From: Roseomonas sp. AR75
GTDB taxonomy: Bacteria > Pseudomonadota > Alphaproteobacteria > Acetobacterales > Acetobacteraceae
DNA: 64,000 nt
NCBI RefSeq assembly: GCF_005222815.1
Contig: NZ_STGB01000002.1
Coordinates: 248,001-312,000 of the forward strand
Direction of reading: 5' to 3'
Positions 8,936 to 18,045 of the stretch are shown piece after piece. The position numbers and the translations under genes were made by a program. Every line of letters starts with the position of its first letter. Position 1 is the first letter of the stretch. Under the pieces are notes generated by a model. That model was not told where the DNA came from. It did not search any database and worked only from the letters and a program-made list of their open reading frames with translations.

Positions 8936-9361
8936 TCAGCGGCGCAGGTCGCGGATGACGAGCGTACCGGCCATCTTGTCGTGCCAGCCCTGGCGGCGCG
9001 GGTCCCAGATCGCCCAGAGATAGCCGAGGCCGAGGGGCAGCGCGGAGATCAGGTAGCCGACATAGCGCAGCACGAAGCGCCCGAGCGTCGGCACGCCGCC
9101 CGTCGCGGCATCGACGATGCGGAGCCCCAGCACCAGCTTGCCGGGGGTGCCCTGCCGCTCCACCCAGAACAGCAGCACGACCAGGGCGCCGATCAGGTTG
9201 GCCATCATCTCGCCGCCGAGCGACATCTCGCCGCCATTCACCACGGCGGCGACGGTTCCGAGCACGAAGGACAGCGGCAGCAGCCAGAACAGGTCGATGA
9301 CCTGCGCCAGCAGCCGCGACCACACGCTCGCCAGTTCCACCTGCCCCTGTCCGCCGGACAT
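8936..9361 (-). CDS. RDD family membrane protein
   Basis: RDD proteins are small multi-span membrane proteins with conserved Arg and Asp residues; some act in ion transport or stress, but the family role is mostly unknown. It has 141 residues from an ATG at 9361. SRLLAQVIDLFWLLPLSFVL gives the first helix with the R..D signature. A second hydrophobic stretch spans about 55-67, followed by ERQGTPGKLVLGLRIVDAATG, which is typical of the family. The third span is at about 98-120. It points away from the cytidylyltransferase gene. Confidence 0.85.
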   Translation of the reverse strand: MSGGQGQVELASVWSRLLAQVIDLFWLLPLSFVLGTVAAVVNGGEMSLGGEMMANLIGALVVLLFWVERQGTPGKLVLGLRIVDAATGGVPTLGRFVLRYVGYLISALPLGLGYLWAIWDPRRQGWHDKMAGTLVIRDLRR

Positions 9362-9523
9362 CGCCTCGCCTTCAGCCGATCCGGCGCGGTAACGCCACAG
9401 CGTCGCGGCGCTGTCCAGTGCGGGATGGCGGCGCGGGGCGGGCCGGGGGCTGTCGCAACCTTCGCGCGAACCGGTTATGCAGGGGCCTCGGCTTCTCCCC
9501 TCCCCGCCCGAAAGGACCGGCCG

Positions 9524-10837
9524 TTGCGCATCGTCGGATTTGTGCCCGCCAAGGGATCGAGCGACCGGATCCCGTCCAAGAACATGCGCATCCTCGACGG
9601 CGAGTTCCTGTTCCGCCGCAAGCTGCGCCAGATGATCGAGAGTGGCGTCTTCGACGAGGTCTGGCTGGATACCGAATCGGAGGAGATCGCAGCCCTGGCC
9701 TCGGATATGCCGGTCAAGGTGCTGAAGCGCGATCCCGGCCTGGCTTCCAACGCGACCGACGGGCACGAGCTCTTCGCCAATGAATGCCGCTCGGTGCCGG
9801 GCGCCGATGTCTATGTGCAGGCGCTCTGCACCGCGCCCTTCGTCGGGCCTGAGACCTTCCGCCGCGCCGTGGCGGCGCTCCGCGAGGCGCCGCAGGCCGA
9901 CAGCCTGGTGGCGGTGACGAAGGAGAAGCACTACGAGTGGTCGGGCGACGACCCGGCCTATGGCCGCGGCCGCGTGCCGAACAGCGTGGACCTGCCGGCG
10001 CACACGATCGAGGCGATGAGCCTCTACATGATGCGCGCCACCTCCGCCGACTTCCCGGACAAGCGCTTCGGCCGCGCACCGCTGCTGTTCGAGCTGACGA
10101 CGCGGGAGCGGCTCGACATCAACTGGCAGGAGGATCTCGACCTCGCCGAGACGCTCTGCGCCGGGGAGCGGCAGAAGGAGGTGATGCTGTTCCGCGCGCT
10201 GCGGCCGCATCTGAGCTCCTGCGTCTTTTCCGACCTGACGAAGGAGCTGGGGCTGCCCTGCACCCTGCCGGCGGAGATCAAGCCGCTGGCGGGCCGGCGA
10301 ATCCTGGGGCGCGCCAAGACGCTGAAGCTCGTCGCGCTGCCGGAAGGCGCCACGCGCGAGAGCGGCGAGTGGAAGGGCATCTACGATGCGCTGAAATCCT
10401 ACGCCTTCCTGCGCGCCGGCGACGTGATCGTGGTCTCCACCACGGTGCCGGACCGGGCCTATTTCGGCGAGCTGAACGCGCATCTCGCGATGCGTGCGGG
10501 CGTGGTGGGCGTGGTGGTGGACGGCTACACCCGCGACATCGAGGCGGTGACGCCGCTCGACCTGCCGGTCTTCGCGCGCGGCGCCTGGGCCAACGACATC
10601 AAGTATGAGGGCACGACCGGCGCGATGAACATCGAGGTCGCGGTCGGCGGCGTGCCGGTGCGCAACAACGACGTGGTGTTCGCCGATGCCGACGCCGCCG
10701 TGGTGATCCCGCGGGAACGCTGGGACGAGGTGCTGAAGCTCAGCCTGGACGCGATCGTCAACGAATCGCGGGTGCGGCTGAACGCCGCGCTCGGGCGGCC
10801 GGTGAACGAGCTGCTCGAGAAGTTCGGCTATTTCTGA
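9524..10837 (+). CDS. Cytidylyltransferase-RraA-like aldolase fusion
   Basis: A 437-residue two-domain protein. Residues 1 to about 215 resemble CMP-sialate/KDO-type cytidylyltransferases: VPAKGSSDRIPSKNMR (7-22) is the nucleotide-binding loop, and WLDTESEEI follows. Residues about 225-430 resemble RraA/HMG-aldolase proteins: FGELNAHLAMRAG (314-326) and VVVDGYTRD (330-338), including the Arg-Asp pair (337-338) used by class II pyruvate aldolases of this fold. The TTG start at 9524 is preceded by AAAGGA. Inferred role: formation or breakdown of a keto-acid sugar and its CMP activation, possibly for a surface glycan. The methyltransferase gene follows 19 bp later in the same operon. Confidence 0.8.
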   Translation: MRIVGFVPAKGSSDRIPSKNMRILDGEFLFRRKLRQMIESGVFDEVWLDTESEEIAALASDMPVKVLKRDPGLASNATDGHELFANECRSVPGADVYVQALCTAPFVGPETFRRAVAALREAPQADSLVAVTKEKHYEWSGDDPAYGRGRVPNSVDLPAHTIEAMSLYMMRATSADFPDKRFGRAPLLFELTTRERLDINWQEDLDLAETLCAGERQKEVMLFRALRPHLSSCVFSDLTKELGLPCTLPAEIKPLAGRRILGRAKTLKLVALPEGATRESGEWKGIYDALKSYAFLRAGDVIVVSTTVPDRAYFGELNAHLAMRAGVVGVVVDGYTRDIEAVTPLDLPVFARGAWANDIKYEGTTGAMNIEVAVGGVPVRNNDVVFADADAAVVIPRERWDEVLKLSLDAIVNESRVRLNAALGRPVNELLEKFGYF

Positions 10838-10856
10838 ACGGGGCGGCCGGCGCGTC

Positions 10857-11522
10857 ATGGATACCTACCGCATCGACACCAAGGCCGACCTCTACGAGGT
10901 CGAGAACACCTTCTACCTGCGCGCGCCGGTGGGGCGGCTGGGCAAGCTGATGGCGCATGCCGAGCTCTATCGCCGCATCGTCGGCCTGCCGGGCGCGGTG
11001 GTGGAATGCGGCGTCTACAAGGGCGCCTCGCTGATGCGCTTCCTGGCTTTCCGCCGGCTGTTCGAGACGGACGAATCGCGCAGGGTGATCGGCTTCGACG
11101 CCTTCGGCCGCTTCCCCGTGGCACCGGGCGAGGATACGGACGGGCGCGGCTTCATCGCGAAGTTCGAGGCGGCGGGCGGGCTCGGCATCGCGCGGCCGGA
11201 CCTGGAAGCGGCGATGGCGGCGAAGGGGTTCGGCGGCGTCGCGCTGGTGGAGGGCGACGTGTTCCGGACCGTGCCGGACTACCTGGCGGCGCATCCGGAG
11301 TTGCGCATCGCGCTGCTGCATCTCGACATGGATGTCGCGCCGCCGACCCGCTTCGCGCTGGAGCAGATGGCCGCTCGGATGGTGCCGGGCGGGCTGGTGG
11401 TGTTCGACGACTACGGCGTGGTGGGCGGCGCGACGGAGGTGGCGGACGAGTTCGCCGCTTCGCGCGGGCTACGACTGGAGAAGCTTTCCTTCTACTCGGT
11501 GCCGGCGTTCATCGTGGTGTGA
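10857..11522 (+). CDS. TylF/MycF-like SAM-dependent O-methyltransferase
   Basis: It has 221 residues. The SAM-binding motif VVECGVYKGASLMRFLAF lies at about 48-65, IGFDAFGRFP at about 80, and the TylF-type LLHLDMDVAPPTRFALEQ (about 153-170) is followed by PGGLVVFDDYG. TylF/MycF enzymes methylate sugar hydroxyls of macrolides, and relatives occur in surface polysaccharide loci. It lies 19 bp after the cytidylyltransferase fusion, so a sugar substrate is plausible; the substrate itself cannot be read from sequence. Confidence 0.88.
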   Translation: MDTYRIDTKADLYEVENTFYLRAPVGRLGKLMAHAELYRRIVGLPGAVVECGVYKGASLMRFLAFRRLFETDESRRVIGFDAFGRFPVAPGEDTDGRGFIAKFEAAGGLGIARPDLEAAMAAKGFGGVALVEGDVFRTVPDYLAAHPELRIALLHLDMDVAPPTRFALEQMAARMVPGGLVVFDDYGVVGGATEVADEFAASRGLRLEKLSFYSVPAFIVV

Positions 11523-11529
11523 CGGCAGA

Positions 11530-11573
11530 AAGCCCTCTCCACCCGCAGGGGGGAGAGGGTTGGGTGAGGGGGG
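11530..11573. repeat. Dispersed GC palindromic element, copy 2
   Basis: AGCCCTCTCCACCCGCAGG is followed by GGAGAGGGTTGGGTGAGGG, a hairpin with the same CCCTC.../...GAGGG arms as the other copies. It lies just after the methyltransferase stop and 40 bp from copy 3. Confidence 0.7.
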
Positions 11574-11607
11574 GCGTCGCGGCGGCGCGCCGTTCCGCGA
11601 CTGCCGC

Positions 11608-13158
11608 TCAGCCCCCGCCCCGGCCCTCCCCCGCACTGCGGGGGAGGGAGATGGACGGGGGCGAGGCAAGCTCGCGTTCCAGGCCGAGGCGCTCGCCGAC
11701 TGCGCGCACCAGCGCATCGTCCAGGCCCCAAAGCGCCAGCGTGAAGCGGCTGCCATGCTGGGCGGCGCCCTCGGATTCCTCGATGACCGCGCGCTGATCA
11801 AGCTGCACCACCGTCGGCTCATGCAGATCGGAGCGGTTCGGGACCATCGCGGCGACGTGGTAGACGATGGTCGGCCGCTCCAGCAGCCAGCTCGGCAGCA
11901 GCGCGCCAGTGCCTTGCGTCGTGATTACCAGATCGCAGGGCGCGATCTCCGGCACCTTGGCGTAGGCGGAGCGTCCGAACAGCCGGGTCTCGCTGGCGAC
12001 CGGCACGCCGAGATCCTGCGTGATCTCGGCGATCACCGCCTCGATCTTCGCCATCACCATGCGGTCCCTGTCGTTCGGCTCGCCAGGCACCGTCCAGCCA
12101 TCCCACACGATGTCGAGCGCCAGGCCACGGCGCAGGCAGGCCGTGCCGAGCCGGCGCAGCGCGAAGCGGAAGGCCTCCACCTGGTTCAGCACGCGGCCGC
12201 GCTCCGCATCCACGGACAGCATCACCCGGAAGCGCGCGGACGGGGCGGGTGCGGCGACGGAGGACAGGCCGAAGCGGCGGCGCAGCCAGGCCGGCCCCTC
12301 ATGCGTCTTGTTGCGGTAGACGCGATGCGCATCCACGCCGGCCTCGACCAGCGCCAGCGCGGCGCCGGGGCTCGTCATCCGCTGGATCTCGCCCTGCGCG
12401 AAGGAGGGGATCACGGCCAGCGGATCCATCGCGCACCAGTCGGAGAGCAGCACCAGCAGCCCGCCGCGACGCTGGAAGGCGATGATCTCGGCCTCCGCCG
12501 CATCAAGATAGGCGAGCGACTCCTTCAGGTAGTGCCCCGGCCGCGGATCGCCGACGACCAGGGCCGGGCGCAGCGTGCCTGCCGTGCCGCGCGCGACGAA
12601 GCGGGCGATGCGCTGCGGCTCCGCGAGGAGGATGCGCAGGACGCGCCAGGCGGCATTGCGCTCGTCCAGCCAGTTCGGGCGCAGCACCAGGAACAGGTCG
12701 CGCGCCGGATAGTAGATGCCGAGCGGCAGCCGGCCGACAAGGACGAAGACAAACAGTTCGCCCCCATGCTGCGCGAGGTAGAGCTGGTGCGAATCGGCCA
12801 GGATTTCGCCAAGCACGGGCACGGCGCAGTGATGCAGCGGCGAGCGCAGCAGGCGGGGATGGCCGGCGAGGTAAGCGGCGTGGAAGGCACGCAGATGCTC
12901 GACCCAGAGGGCGGAGCGATACGCCCTTACGTCGTCCTTGTCGGGGCGCGGCAGATCCGCCGGCCAGTCGCGGCTGCCGAGCTGCAGGAAGCGGCAGCGT
13001 CCGAGCAGCGCGCTGATGCCGTGCCGAGCCGGATGACGCGGCGGGCCGGCGTAGGAGAATTGCTCGGGCGCAATGCCGCAGAGCGCCGACAGGTATTCGG
13101 CGGCCTGCTGCGACGTCGCATCGCGGGGGAGGCTGGAAGCACCCTCCCCCGATTCCAT
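11608..13158 (-). CDS. Unrecognised 516-residue protein, possibly glycosyltransferase-like
   Basis: I do not recognise a named family. No signal peptide or membrane span is evident. The C-terminal third has a GT-B-like feel: [20 protein letters not shown] (about 428-447) followed by [20 protein letters not shown] looks like a nucleotide-sugar-binding half, but this is only a resemblance. The ATG at 13158 lies 8 bp after the tuf stop with no clear ribosome-binding site. The last residues ([13 protein letters not shown]) are encoded by a copy of the dispersed palindrome, so the original stop codon seems to have been lost. It faces the cytidylyltransferase and methyltransferase genes, which suggests a glycan role. 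Confidence 0.7.
   Translation of the reverse strand: MESGEGASSLPRDATSQQAAEYLSALCGIAPEQFSYAGPPRHPARHGISALLGRCRFLQLGSRDWPADLPRPDKDDVRAYRSALWVEHLRAFHAAYLAGHPRLLRSPLHHCAVPVLGEILADSHQLYLAQHGGELFVFVLVGRLPLGIYYPARDLFLVLRPNWLDERNAAWRVLRILLAEPQRIARFVARGTAGTLRPALVVGDPRPGHYLKESLAYLDAAEAEIIAFQRRGGLLVLLSDWCAMDPLAVIPSFAQGEIQRMTSPGAALALVEAGVDAHRVYRNKTHEGPAWLRRRFGLSSVAAPAPSARFRVMLSVDAERGRVLNQVEAFRFALRRLGTACLRRGLALDIVWDGWTVPGEPNDRDRMVMAKIEAVIAEITQDLGVPVASETRLFGRSAYAKVPEIAPCDLVITTQGTGALLPSWLLERPTIVYHVAAMVPNRSDLHEPTVVQLDQRAVIEESEGAAQHGSRFTLALWGLDDALVRAVGERLGLERELASPPSISLPRSAGEGRGGG
11611..11650. repeat. Dispersed GC palindromic element, copy 3 (inside the 516-residue gene end)
   Basis: CCCCCGCCCCGGCCCTCCCC and a CGCACTGCGGGGGAGGGAG half, with a near-perfect central palindrome. 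It is almost identical to the copy at 34398. It encodes the C-terminus of the minus-strand gene. Confidence 0.8.
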
Positions 13159-13166
13159 GCGCAGGA

Positions 13167-14354
<1,188 letters not shown>

Positions 14355-14433
14355 CGCCCTGGTTTCCCGACGCGCAAGAAGGTGGTGTCCGGTGGCCTGC
14401 CGCCCGACCGTCTGCGCGCCTGCCCGGGCGGGC

Positions 14434-14507
14434 TGGAGCGGGTGACGGGAATCGAACCCGCACAACCAGCTTGGAAGGCTGGGGCTCTACCATTGAGCTA
14501 CACCCGC
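14434..14507 (-). tRNA. tRNA-Gly (TCC anticodon)
   Basis: A 74-nt cloverleaf with acceptor stem GCGGGTG/CACCCGC, D-arm TAGCTCAATGGTAGAG, anticodon loop CTTCCAA and T-arm GGTTCGATTCC. The 3' CCA is encoded (14434-14436). It lies 79 bp upstream of tuf. Confidence 0.97.
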
Positions 14508-14590
14508 GCCCGGCACGCCGTACCTAGATGGGGCGCGTCCTAGCCGGCCTGCAAGACAGGCACCCGCGCGTCCACGGGCCTCGACGGGAA

Positions 14591-14672
14591 TGGAGGGGGT
14601 TGGATTCGAACCAACGTAGGCGAAGCCAACGGATTTACAGTCCGTCCCCTTTAGCCACTCGGGCACCCCTCC
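14591..14672 (-). tRNA. tRNA-Tyr (GTA anticodon)
   Basis: An 82-nt class II tRNA with acceptor stem GGAGGGG/CCCCTCC, D-arm GCCCGAGTGGC, anticodon loop CTGTAAA, a long variable arm and T-arm GGTTCGAATCC. CCA is not encoded. It stands 83 bp before tRNA-Gly in the same direction. Confidence 0.97.
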
Positions 14673-14846
14673 GTGCGGCCGGCAGAAAGCCGGCATCACG
14701 TGATCCGTCGCGGCCCGAAAGTGCGGGCCGCGCGGACTAGCCCCATGGGCGCGGCGCTGTCAATTGCGATGGCCAATTGCAATGGCCCTGGGGCCGTGCC
14801 GCTTGCGATGGTTGGAGCGGCGCGCGGCCGGGCGCAGGATGGCGGC

Positions 14847-15899
14847 ATGCATCGCCCGCCGCCCCGCCGCCCCGGCCCGCCCGGTTCCCGCCCGCCCGGC
14901 GGGTCTCGCCCGCCTGCCTCCCGCCACGGCAAGGGGGCCAAGCCGCAGGGTGCGCCGCCGCGCGAGGCGGAGGAGCCGACGCCCTCGCCACGCGGGCGGG
15001 ATCGGCGCGGCATGGGTGATCCGCGACCCGGGCGCAGCGAGAAGGCACCGGGTGGCGGCGGGCAGAGGGGAGCGGGTTTCCCCCCACCCAGCCCACCCCC
15101 GCCGATGCGGGGGAGGGAACAGCAGGCCGAGGCGGCGCCGGCGGGGACGATCTGGCTGCACGGGCTGCATGCGGTGGCGGCGGCGCTGGCGAATCCGCGG
15201 CGTCGGCTCAAGCGGCTGCTGGTGACCGCGGATGCCGCCGCGGAGTTGGCGAAACGTGTCGAGAAACCCTGGCGCGTGCAGCCGGAGATCGTGGACCGCC
15301 AGCGCTTCCAGACCTTTCTGCCCGAGGATTCGGTGCATCAGGGCGCCGCCCTGCTGGCGGAGCCGCTGACGCCGCTCGCGCTCGACCAGGCGATCGCGAA
15401 GCATGGCGGGCCGGTGCTGCTGCTCGACCAGGTCACCGATCCGCGCAATGTCGGCGCCATCCTGCGCTCCGCGGCGGCCTTCGGCGCGGCCTGCGTGGTG
15501 ATGCAGGACCGCCACGCGCCTCCCGAAACCGGCGCGCTGGCGCGTGCCGCCTCCGGCGCGCTGGAGATCGTGCCGATCGCGCGGGAGGTGAATCTCTCCC
15601 GCGCGATCGTCACCTTGCAGAAGGCCGGCTTCTGGGTGCTCGGCCTGGCCGGCGAGGCGGCACGGACGCTGGCCGAGGCTGCGCCGCGCGACCGGCGCGT
15701 GGCGCTGGTGCTCGGCGCCGAGGAATCGGGCATGCGTCGGCTGCAGCGCGAGACCTGCGACGAGCTGGTGCGGCTGCCGATCGCGCCCGGCATGGAGAGC
15801 CTGAACGTGGCTGCCGCGGCAGCCGTCGCGCTGTATGAGGTTGCGCGCGACCGAACGCCGCAGGCGTCCGCCGAATCCGAGGAGGAGACCGAGGCATGA
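14847..15899 (+). CDS. rlmB: 23S rRNA (guanosine-2'-O)-methyltransferase RlmB, SpoU/TrmH family
   Basis: Methylates a 23S rRNA ribose; knotted SPOUT fold. It has 350 residues from the ATG at 14847, which has AGGA 8 nt upstream. The first ~95 residues are a Pro/Gly/Arg-rich disordered tail. The substrate-binding domain begins at IWLHGLHAVAAALANPRRR. The three SPOUT motifs are visible: DQVTDPRNVGAILRSAAAFG, ALVLGAEESGM and ESLNVAAAAAVALYE. Part of the tail is encoded by a copy of the dispersed palindrome (15080-15120). The stop overlaps the next gene's start by 4 nt. Confidence 0.93.
   Translation: MHRPPPRRPGPPGSRPPGGSRPPASRHGKGAKPQGAPPREAEEPTPSPRGRDRRGMGDPRPGRSEKAPGGGGQRGAGFPPPSPPPPMRGREQQAEAAPAGTIWLHGLHAVAAALANPRRRLKRLLVTADAAAELAKRVEKPWRVQPEIVDRQRFQTFLPEDSVHQGAALLAEPLTPLALDQAIAKHGGPVLLLDQVTDPRNVGAILRSAAAFGAACVVMQDRHAPPETGALARAASGALEIVPIAREVNLSRAIVTLQKAGFWVLGLAGEAARTLAEAAPRDRRVALVLGAEESGMRRLQRETCDELVRLPIAPGMESLNVAAAAAVALYEVARDRTPQASAESEEETEA
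15080..15120. repeat. Dispersed GC palindromic element, copy 4 (inside rlmB)
   Basis: CCCCCCACCCAGCCCACCCC then GCCGATGCGGGGGAGGGAAC. It is in frame within rlmB and encodes PPPSPPPPMRGRE of the disordered N-terminal tail. Confidence 0.75.
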
Positions 15900-16663
15900 C
15901 CAGCGCCGCCGCAGAGGCGATCCTCGCAGCCCGCCGGGAACGCCGCATCCTGCTGCCGCTCGGCCCCGCCGCGCCGGCCGATGTCGCCGCCGGCTATGCC
16001 GCGCAGCGCGAGATCGCCGAGGCACTGGGCGCGGTACCGCCGGCAGGCTTCAAGATCGGCGCGACGACGAAGCAGATGCAGGCCTATCTCGGCCTGTCCG
16101 GCCCCGCCGCAGGCTTCGTGCCGGAAGGCGGCGTGCAGCGCAGCCCCGGCAGCTTCCGCTATGCCGACCTGATCGGTCCCGGCGTGGAATGCGAGGTGGG
16201 GCTGCGGCTCGGTACCGATCTGCCGGCGGGCCCCTGCACGCGCGACCAGGCTGCGGCCGCCGTCGCGGAGGTCTTCGCCGCGATCGAGATCGTCGAGAAG
16301 CGCTACACGGACCTTGCGGAGCTCGGCACGCCGACCCTCGTCGCCGACCAGGTGTTCCATCGCGCCGGCGTGCTGGGTCCGGCGGCGCCAGGCTGGCGCG
16401 CGGCCGATCTCGGTGCGATCCGCGGGCGGATCACGGTGGACGGCGCCTTGCGCGGCGAGGGCGTGGGCGCCGACCTGCTCGGCCATCCCTTCGAGGCGCT
16501 GGCCTGGCTCGCCGCCTCACCCGCCGCTGCGGTGTTCGGCGGGCTGCGCGCGGGGCAGGTGGTGTTCCTGGGCTCGGTGACCCCGCCGATCTGGCTGGAC
16601 GGCCCGTGCCATGTGACGGTGGAGTTCGACGTGCTGGGCAGGGCTGAGGCAAAGTTCGCGTAA
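15896..16663 (+). CDS. 2-keto-4-pentenoate hydratase-like protein (MhpD/FAH superfamily)
   Basis: It has 255 residues. GFKIGATTKQMQAYLGLSGP (about 51-70) and ECEVGLRLGTDLP (about 98-110), with acidic metal ligands, match the hydratase/decarboxylase branch of the fumarylacetoacetase fold, as does AIEIVEKRYTDL. These Mg-dependent enzymes hydrate 2-keto-4-pentenoates in aromatic meta-cleavage. No other meta-cleavage genes are nearby, so the physiological substrate is open. The ATGA start overlaps the rlmB stop, so the two are translationally coupled. Confidence 0.82.
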   Translation: MTSAAAEAILAARRERRILLPLGPAAPADVAAGYAAQREIAEALGAVPPAGFKIGATTKQMQAYLGLSGPAAGFVPEGGVQRSPGSFRYADLIGPGVECEVGLRLGTDLPAGPCTRDQAAAAVAEVFAAIEIVEKRYTDLAELGTPTLVADQVFHRAGVLGPAAPGWRAADLGAIRGRITVDGALRGEGVGADLLGHPFEALAWLAASPAAAVFGGLRAGQVVFLGSVTPPIWLDGPCHVTVEFDVLGRAEAKFA

Positions 16664-16760
16664 CTTCACGCTTCCGAAAGGCTTGCCAGCGCAGGGTGGC
16701 GGCGCCGCAGGGTCGAGTGCGGCGTTTCGCCAGGACGGCGCCGAATGAGCCCGGAGCGTC

Positions 16761-16988
16761 ATGCGAACCGCCAGTTGGAACACCCTGCCCGAGGAATTGC
16801 AGCTCGTGCTCTCGCGCGAGGCGCTGCGGCGGGCAGCCGAAACCCTCGCCGAGCACGCGGACATGCTCGCCGAGGAGATGGAGCGCGGCACGCTGACCGA
16901 TCGCGGCGGGCCGGATGCACTGCGGCTCTTCGCCGCCGTGGTGCGGGCGACGAATGACGACGCCTTCGGCCCCGTGGGCCACGCCTGA
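16761..16988 (+). CDS. Small hypothetical protein, 75 residues
   Basis: No family recognised. The protein is largely helical: LPEELQLVLSREALRRAAET then LAEHADMLAEEMERGTL, with heptad-like spacing and a net acidic charge. GGAG lies 4 nt before the ATG. It sits alone between the hydratase gene and tRNA-Thr on the same strand. Confidence 0.6.
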   Translation: MRTASWNTLPEELQLVLSREALRRAAETLAEHADMLAEEMERGTLTDRGGPDALRLFAAVVRATNDDAFGPVGHA

Positions 16989-17035
16989 ACAGGATTGTTG
17001 AGCCGGGCAGCCCGCCGCGCTAGGTGTCGCGGCGC

Positions 17036-17107
17036 GCCGGGTTAGCACAGCGGTAGTGCAGCGGTTTTGTAAACCGAAGGTCGGGGGTTCAAATCCCTCA
17101 CCCGGCA
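17036..17107 (+). tRNA. tRNA-Thr (TGT anticodon)
   Basis: A 72-nt cloverleaf with acceptor GCCGGGT/ACCCGGC, D-arm TAGCACAGCGGTAGTGC, anticodon loop TTTGTAA and T-arm GGTTCAAATCC. CCA is not encoded. It is on the opposite strand from the Tyr-Gly-tuf group it often accompanies in other proteobacteria. Confidence 0.95.
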
Positions 17108-17425
17108 GGTACGCCCTTCCGCCACCGATCACGTCTGCGGAGCACGGTGGGCGGTCAGGACAGTGGGCGGCCAGGGCGGCGTCTTGCCCGAGGGCATCGC
17201 CGACTTGTCGCGGCTCACGCCGCTGGTGCTGCAGATCGCCGAGTTGTCGCACGACGAGCGCGGTTTCCGCCGCGGTGTCATCGCCACACCGCGGTCGCCC
17301 GTGGGTTTGGATCGCCGCGGGGCGCTTTCACGCTTTCGTCCGCATCCTGACACATCCGCACCCCGTCGCGGCCGCACCCCCGCGTAGACTCCGTCGCGAG
17401 CGCGAGCGCTACCGCACGAGGAGCG
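17108..17425. other. 318-bp region after tRNA-Thr without a supported gene
   Basis: A 74-codon plus-strand frame (17163-17387) starts MGGQGGVLPEGIADLSRLTP, but it overlaps an equally long minus-strand frame and degenerates into Arg/Pro-rich sequence. It could be the remnant of something integrated beside the tRNA. I see no conserved feature. Confidence 0.3.
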
Positions 17426-17662
17426 ATGGAGGGGATGCCGCTGAACAGGGGCGGGAGGCCGCCGGGAGCCCGGCGACCGACCGAGCTGGAATTCGTGGCG
17501 TGCAGCGAATGCGGCGTACGCTTCCTTGCGCGCGGCGTGCAGCAGACCTGTTCGCACGCCTGCGGCCATCAGGCGCGGCGGAAGCGGCGAGAGGCGAAGC
17601 TCGCCCTCGGTGAAGGCCCTGCTGCGATACAGCGCGCCACGTCACGCGAGACAGACAACTAG
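17426..17662 (+). CDS. Small Cys4 putative zinc-ribbon protein
   Basis: It has 78 residues. Residues about 28-50 contain C-S-E-C, twelve residues, then C-S-H-A-C, i.e. CxxC-x12-CxxxC, and are followed by a basic stretch HQARRKRREAK. This is a plausible single zinc-binding knuckle with nucleic-acid-binding character. An AGGAG lies just upstream of the ATG at 17426, and a second in-frame ATG at 17435 is also well placed. Function unknown. Confidence 0.5.
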   Translation: MEGMPLNRGGRPPGARRPTELEFVACSECGVRFLARGVQQTCSHACGHQARRKRREAKLALGEGPAAIQRATSRETDN

Positions 17663-18045
17663 CCTCCGGCCGCGGCCGTCTATCGCGTCGGGGGTGGGGC
17701 GAGGAGCTCGCGCGGTGCGGGCGCCGGGCCGCCGCCATCAGTCTCCGGGGGGACCATGCTGGTGCCTGTCGTCGTGGGCGAGGCGGTTTTGGTCGTGATC
17801 TGGGCTTGGGCGGCCCGGCGCGGCTGATCGTTCACCGCGCCGGTATTCGTGCTGTCGTCGATGGCTTGCCCGGACTGCACGCCCTGGCTGCCCGCCTGGC
17901 CAAGCTGCCGATTGCCCTGCATCTCCGGAGCTTGGCCGCCGCGCTGCGCGCCGGCGCTGGGCGCTTGGTCGCTGTCGTCTGGGCCGGGGCGCCGGGGGAG
18001 GCGCAGCCGAACAGCGGGCGGCCTGTGCCGCCCGCGTTCGCCAGC
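17663..18045. other. 383-bp spacer between convergent small genes
   Basis: Apart from one weak minus-strand frame listed separately (17680-17922), no gene, RNA or repeat can be supported here. Confidence 0.3.
17680..17922 (-). CDS. Doubtful 80-residue Gln/Thr/Pro-rich protein
   Basis: An 80-residue frame rich in Gln, Gly, Thr and Pro with high GC at third positions. It begins MQGNRQLGQAGSQG and ends in a Pro-rich tail. The composition resembles the low-complexity parts of the neighbouring secreted proteins, but there is no signal peptide or clear ribosome-binding site. The frame stays open about 40 codons upstream. It may be the tail of a decayed gene. Confidence 0.25.
   Translation of the reverse strand: MQGNRQLGQAGSQGVQSGQAIDDSTNTGAVNDQPRRAAQAQITTKTASPTTTGTSMVPPETDGGGPAPAPRELLAPPPTR

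Noticed and set aside
17163..17387. 74-codon frame after tRNA-Thr
   Set aside because: Overlaps a longer antisense frame and degenerates into Arg/Pro-rich sequence; no motif or clear ribosome-binding site.
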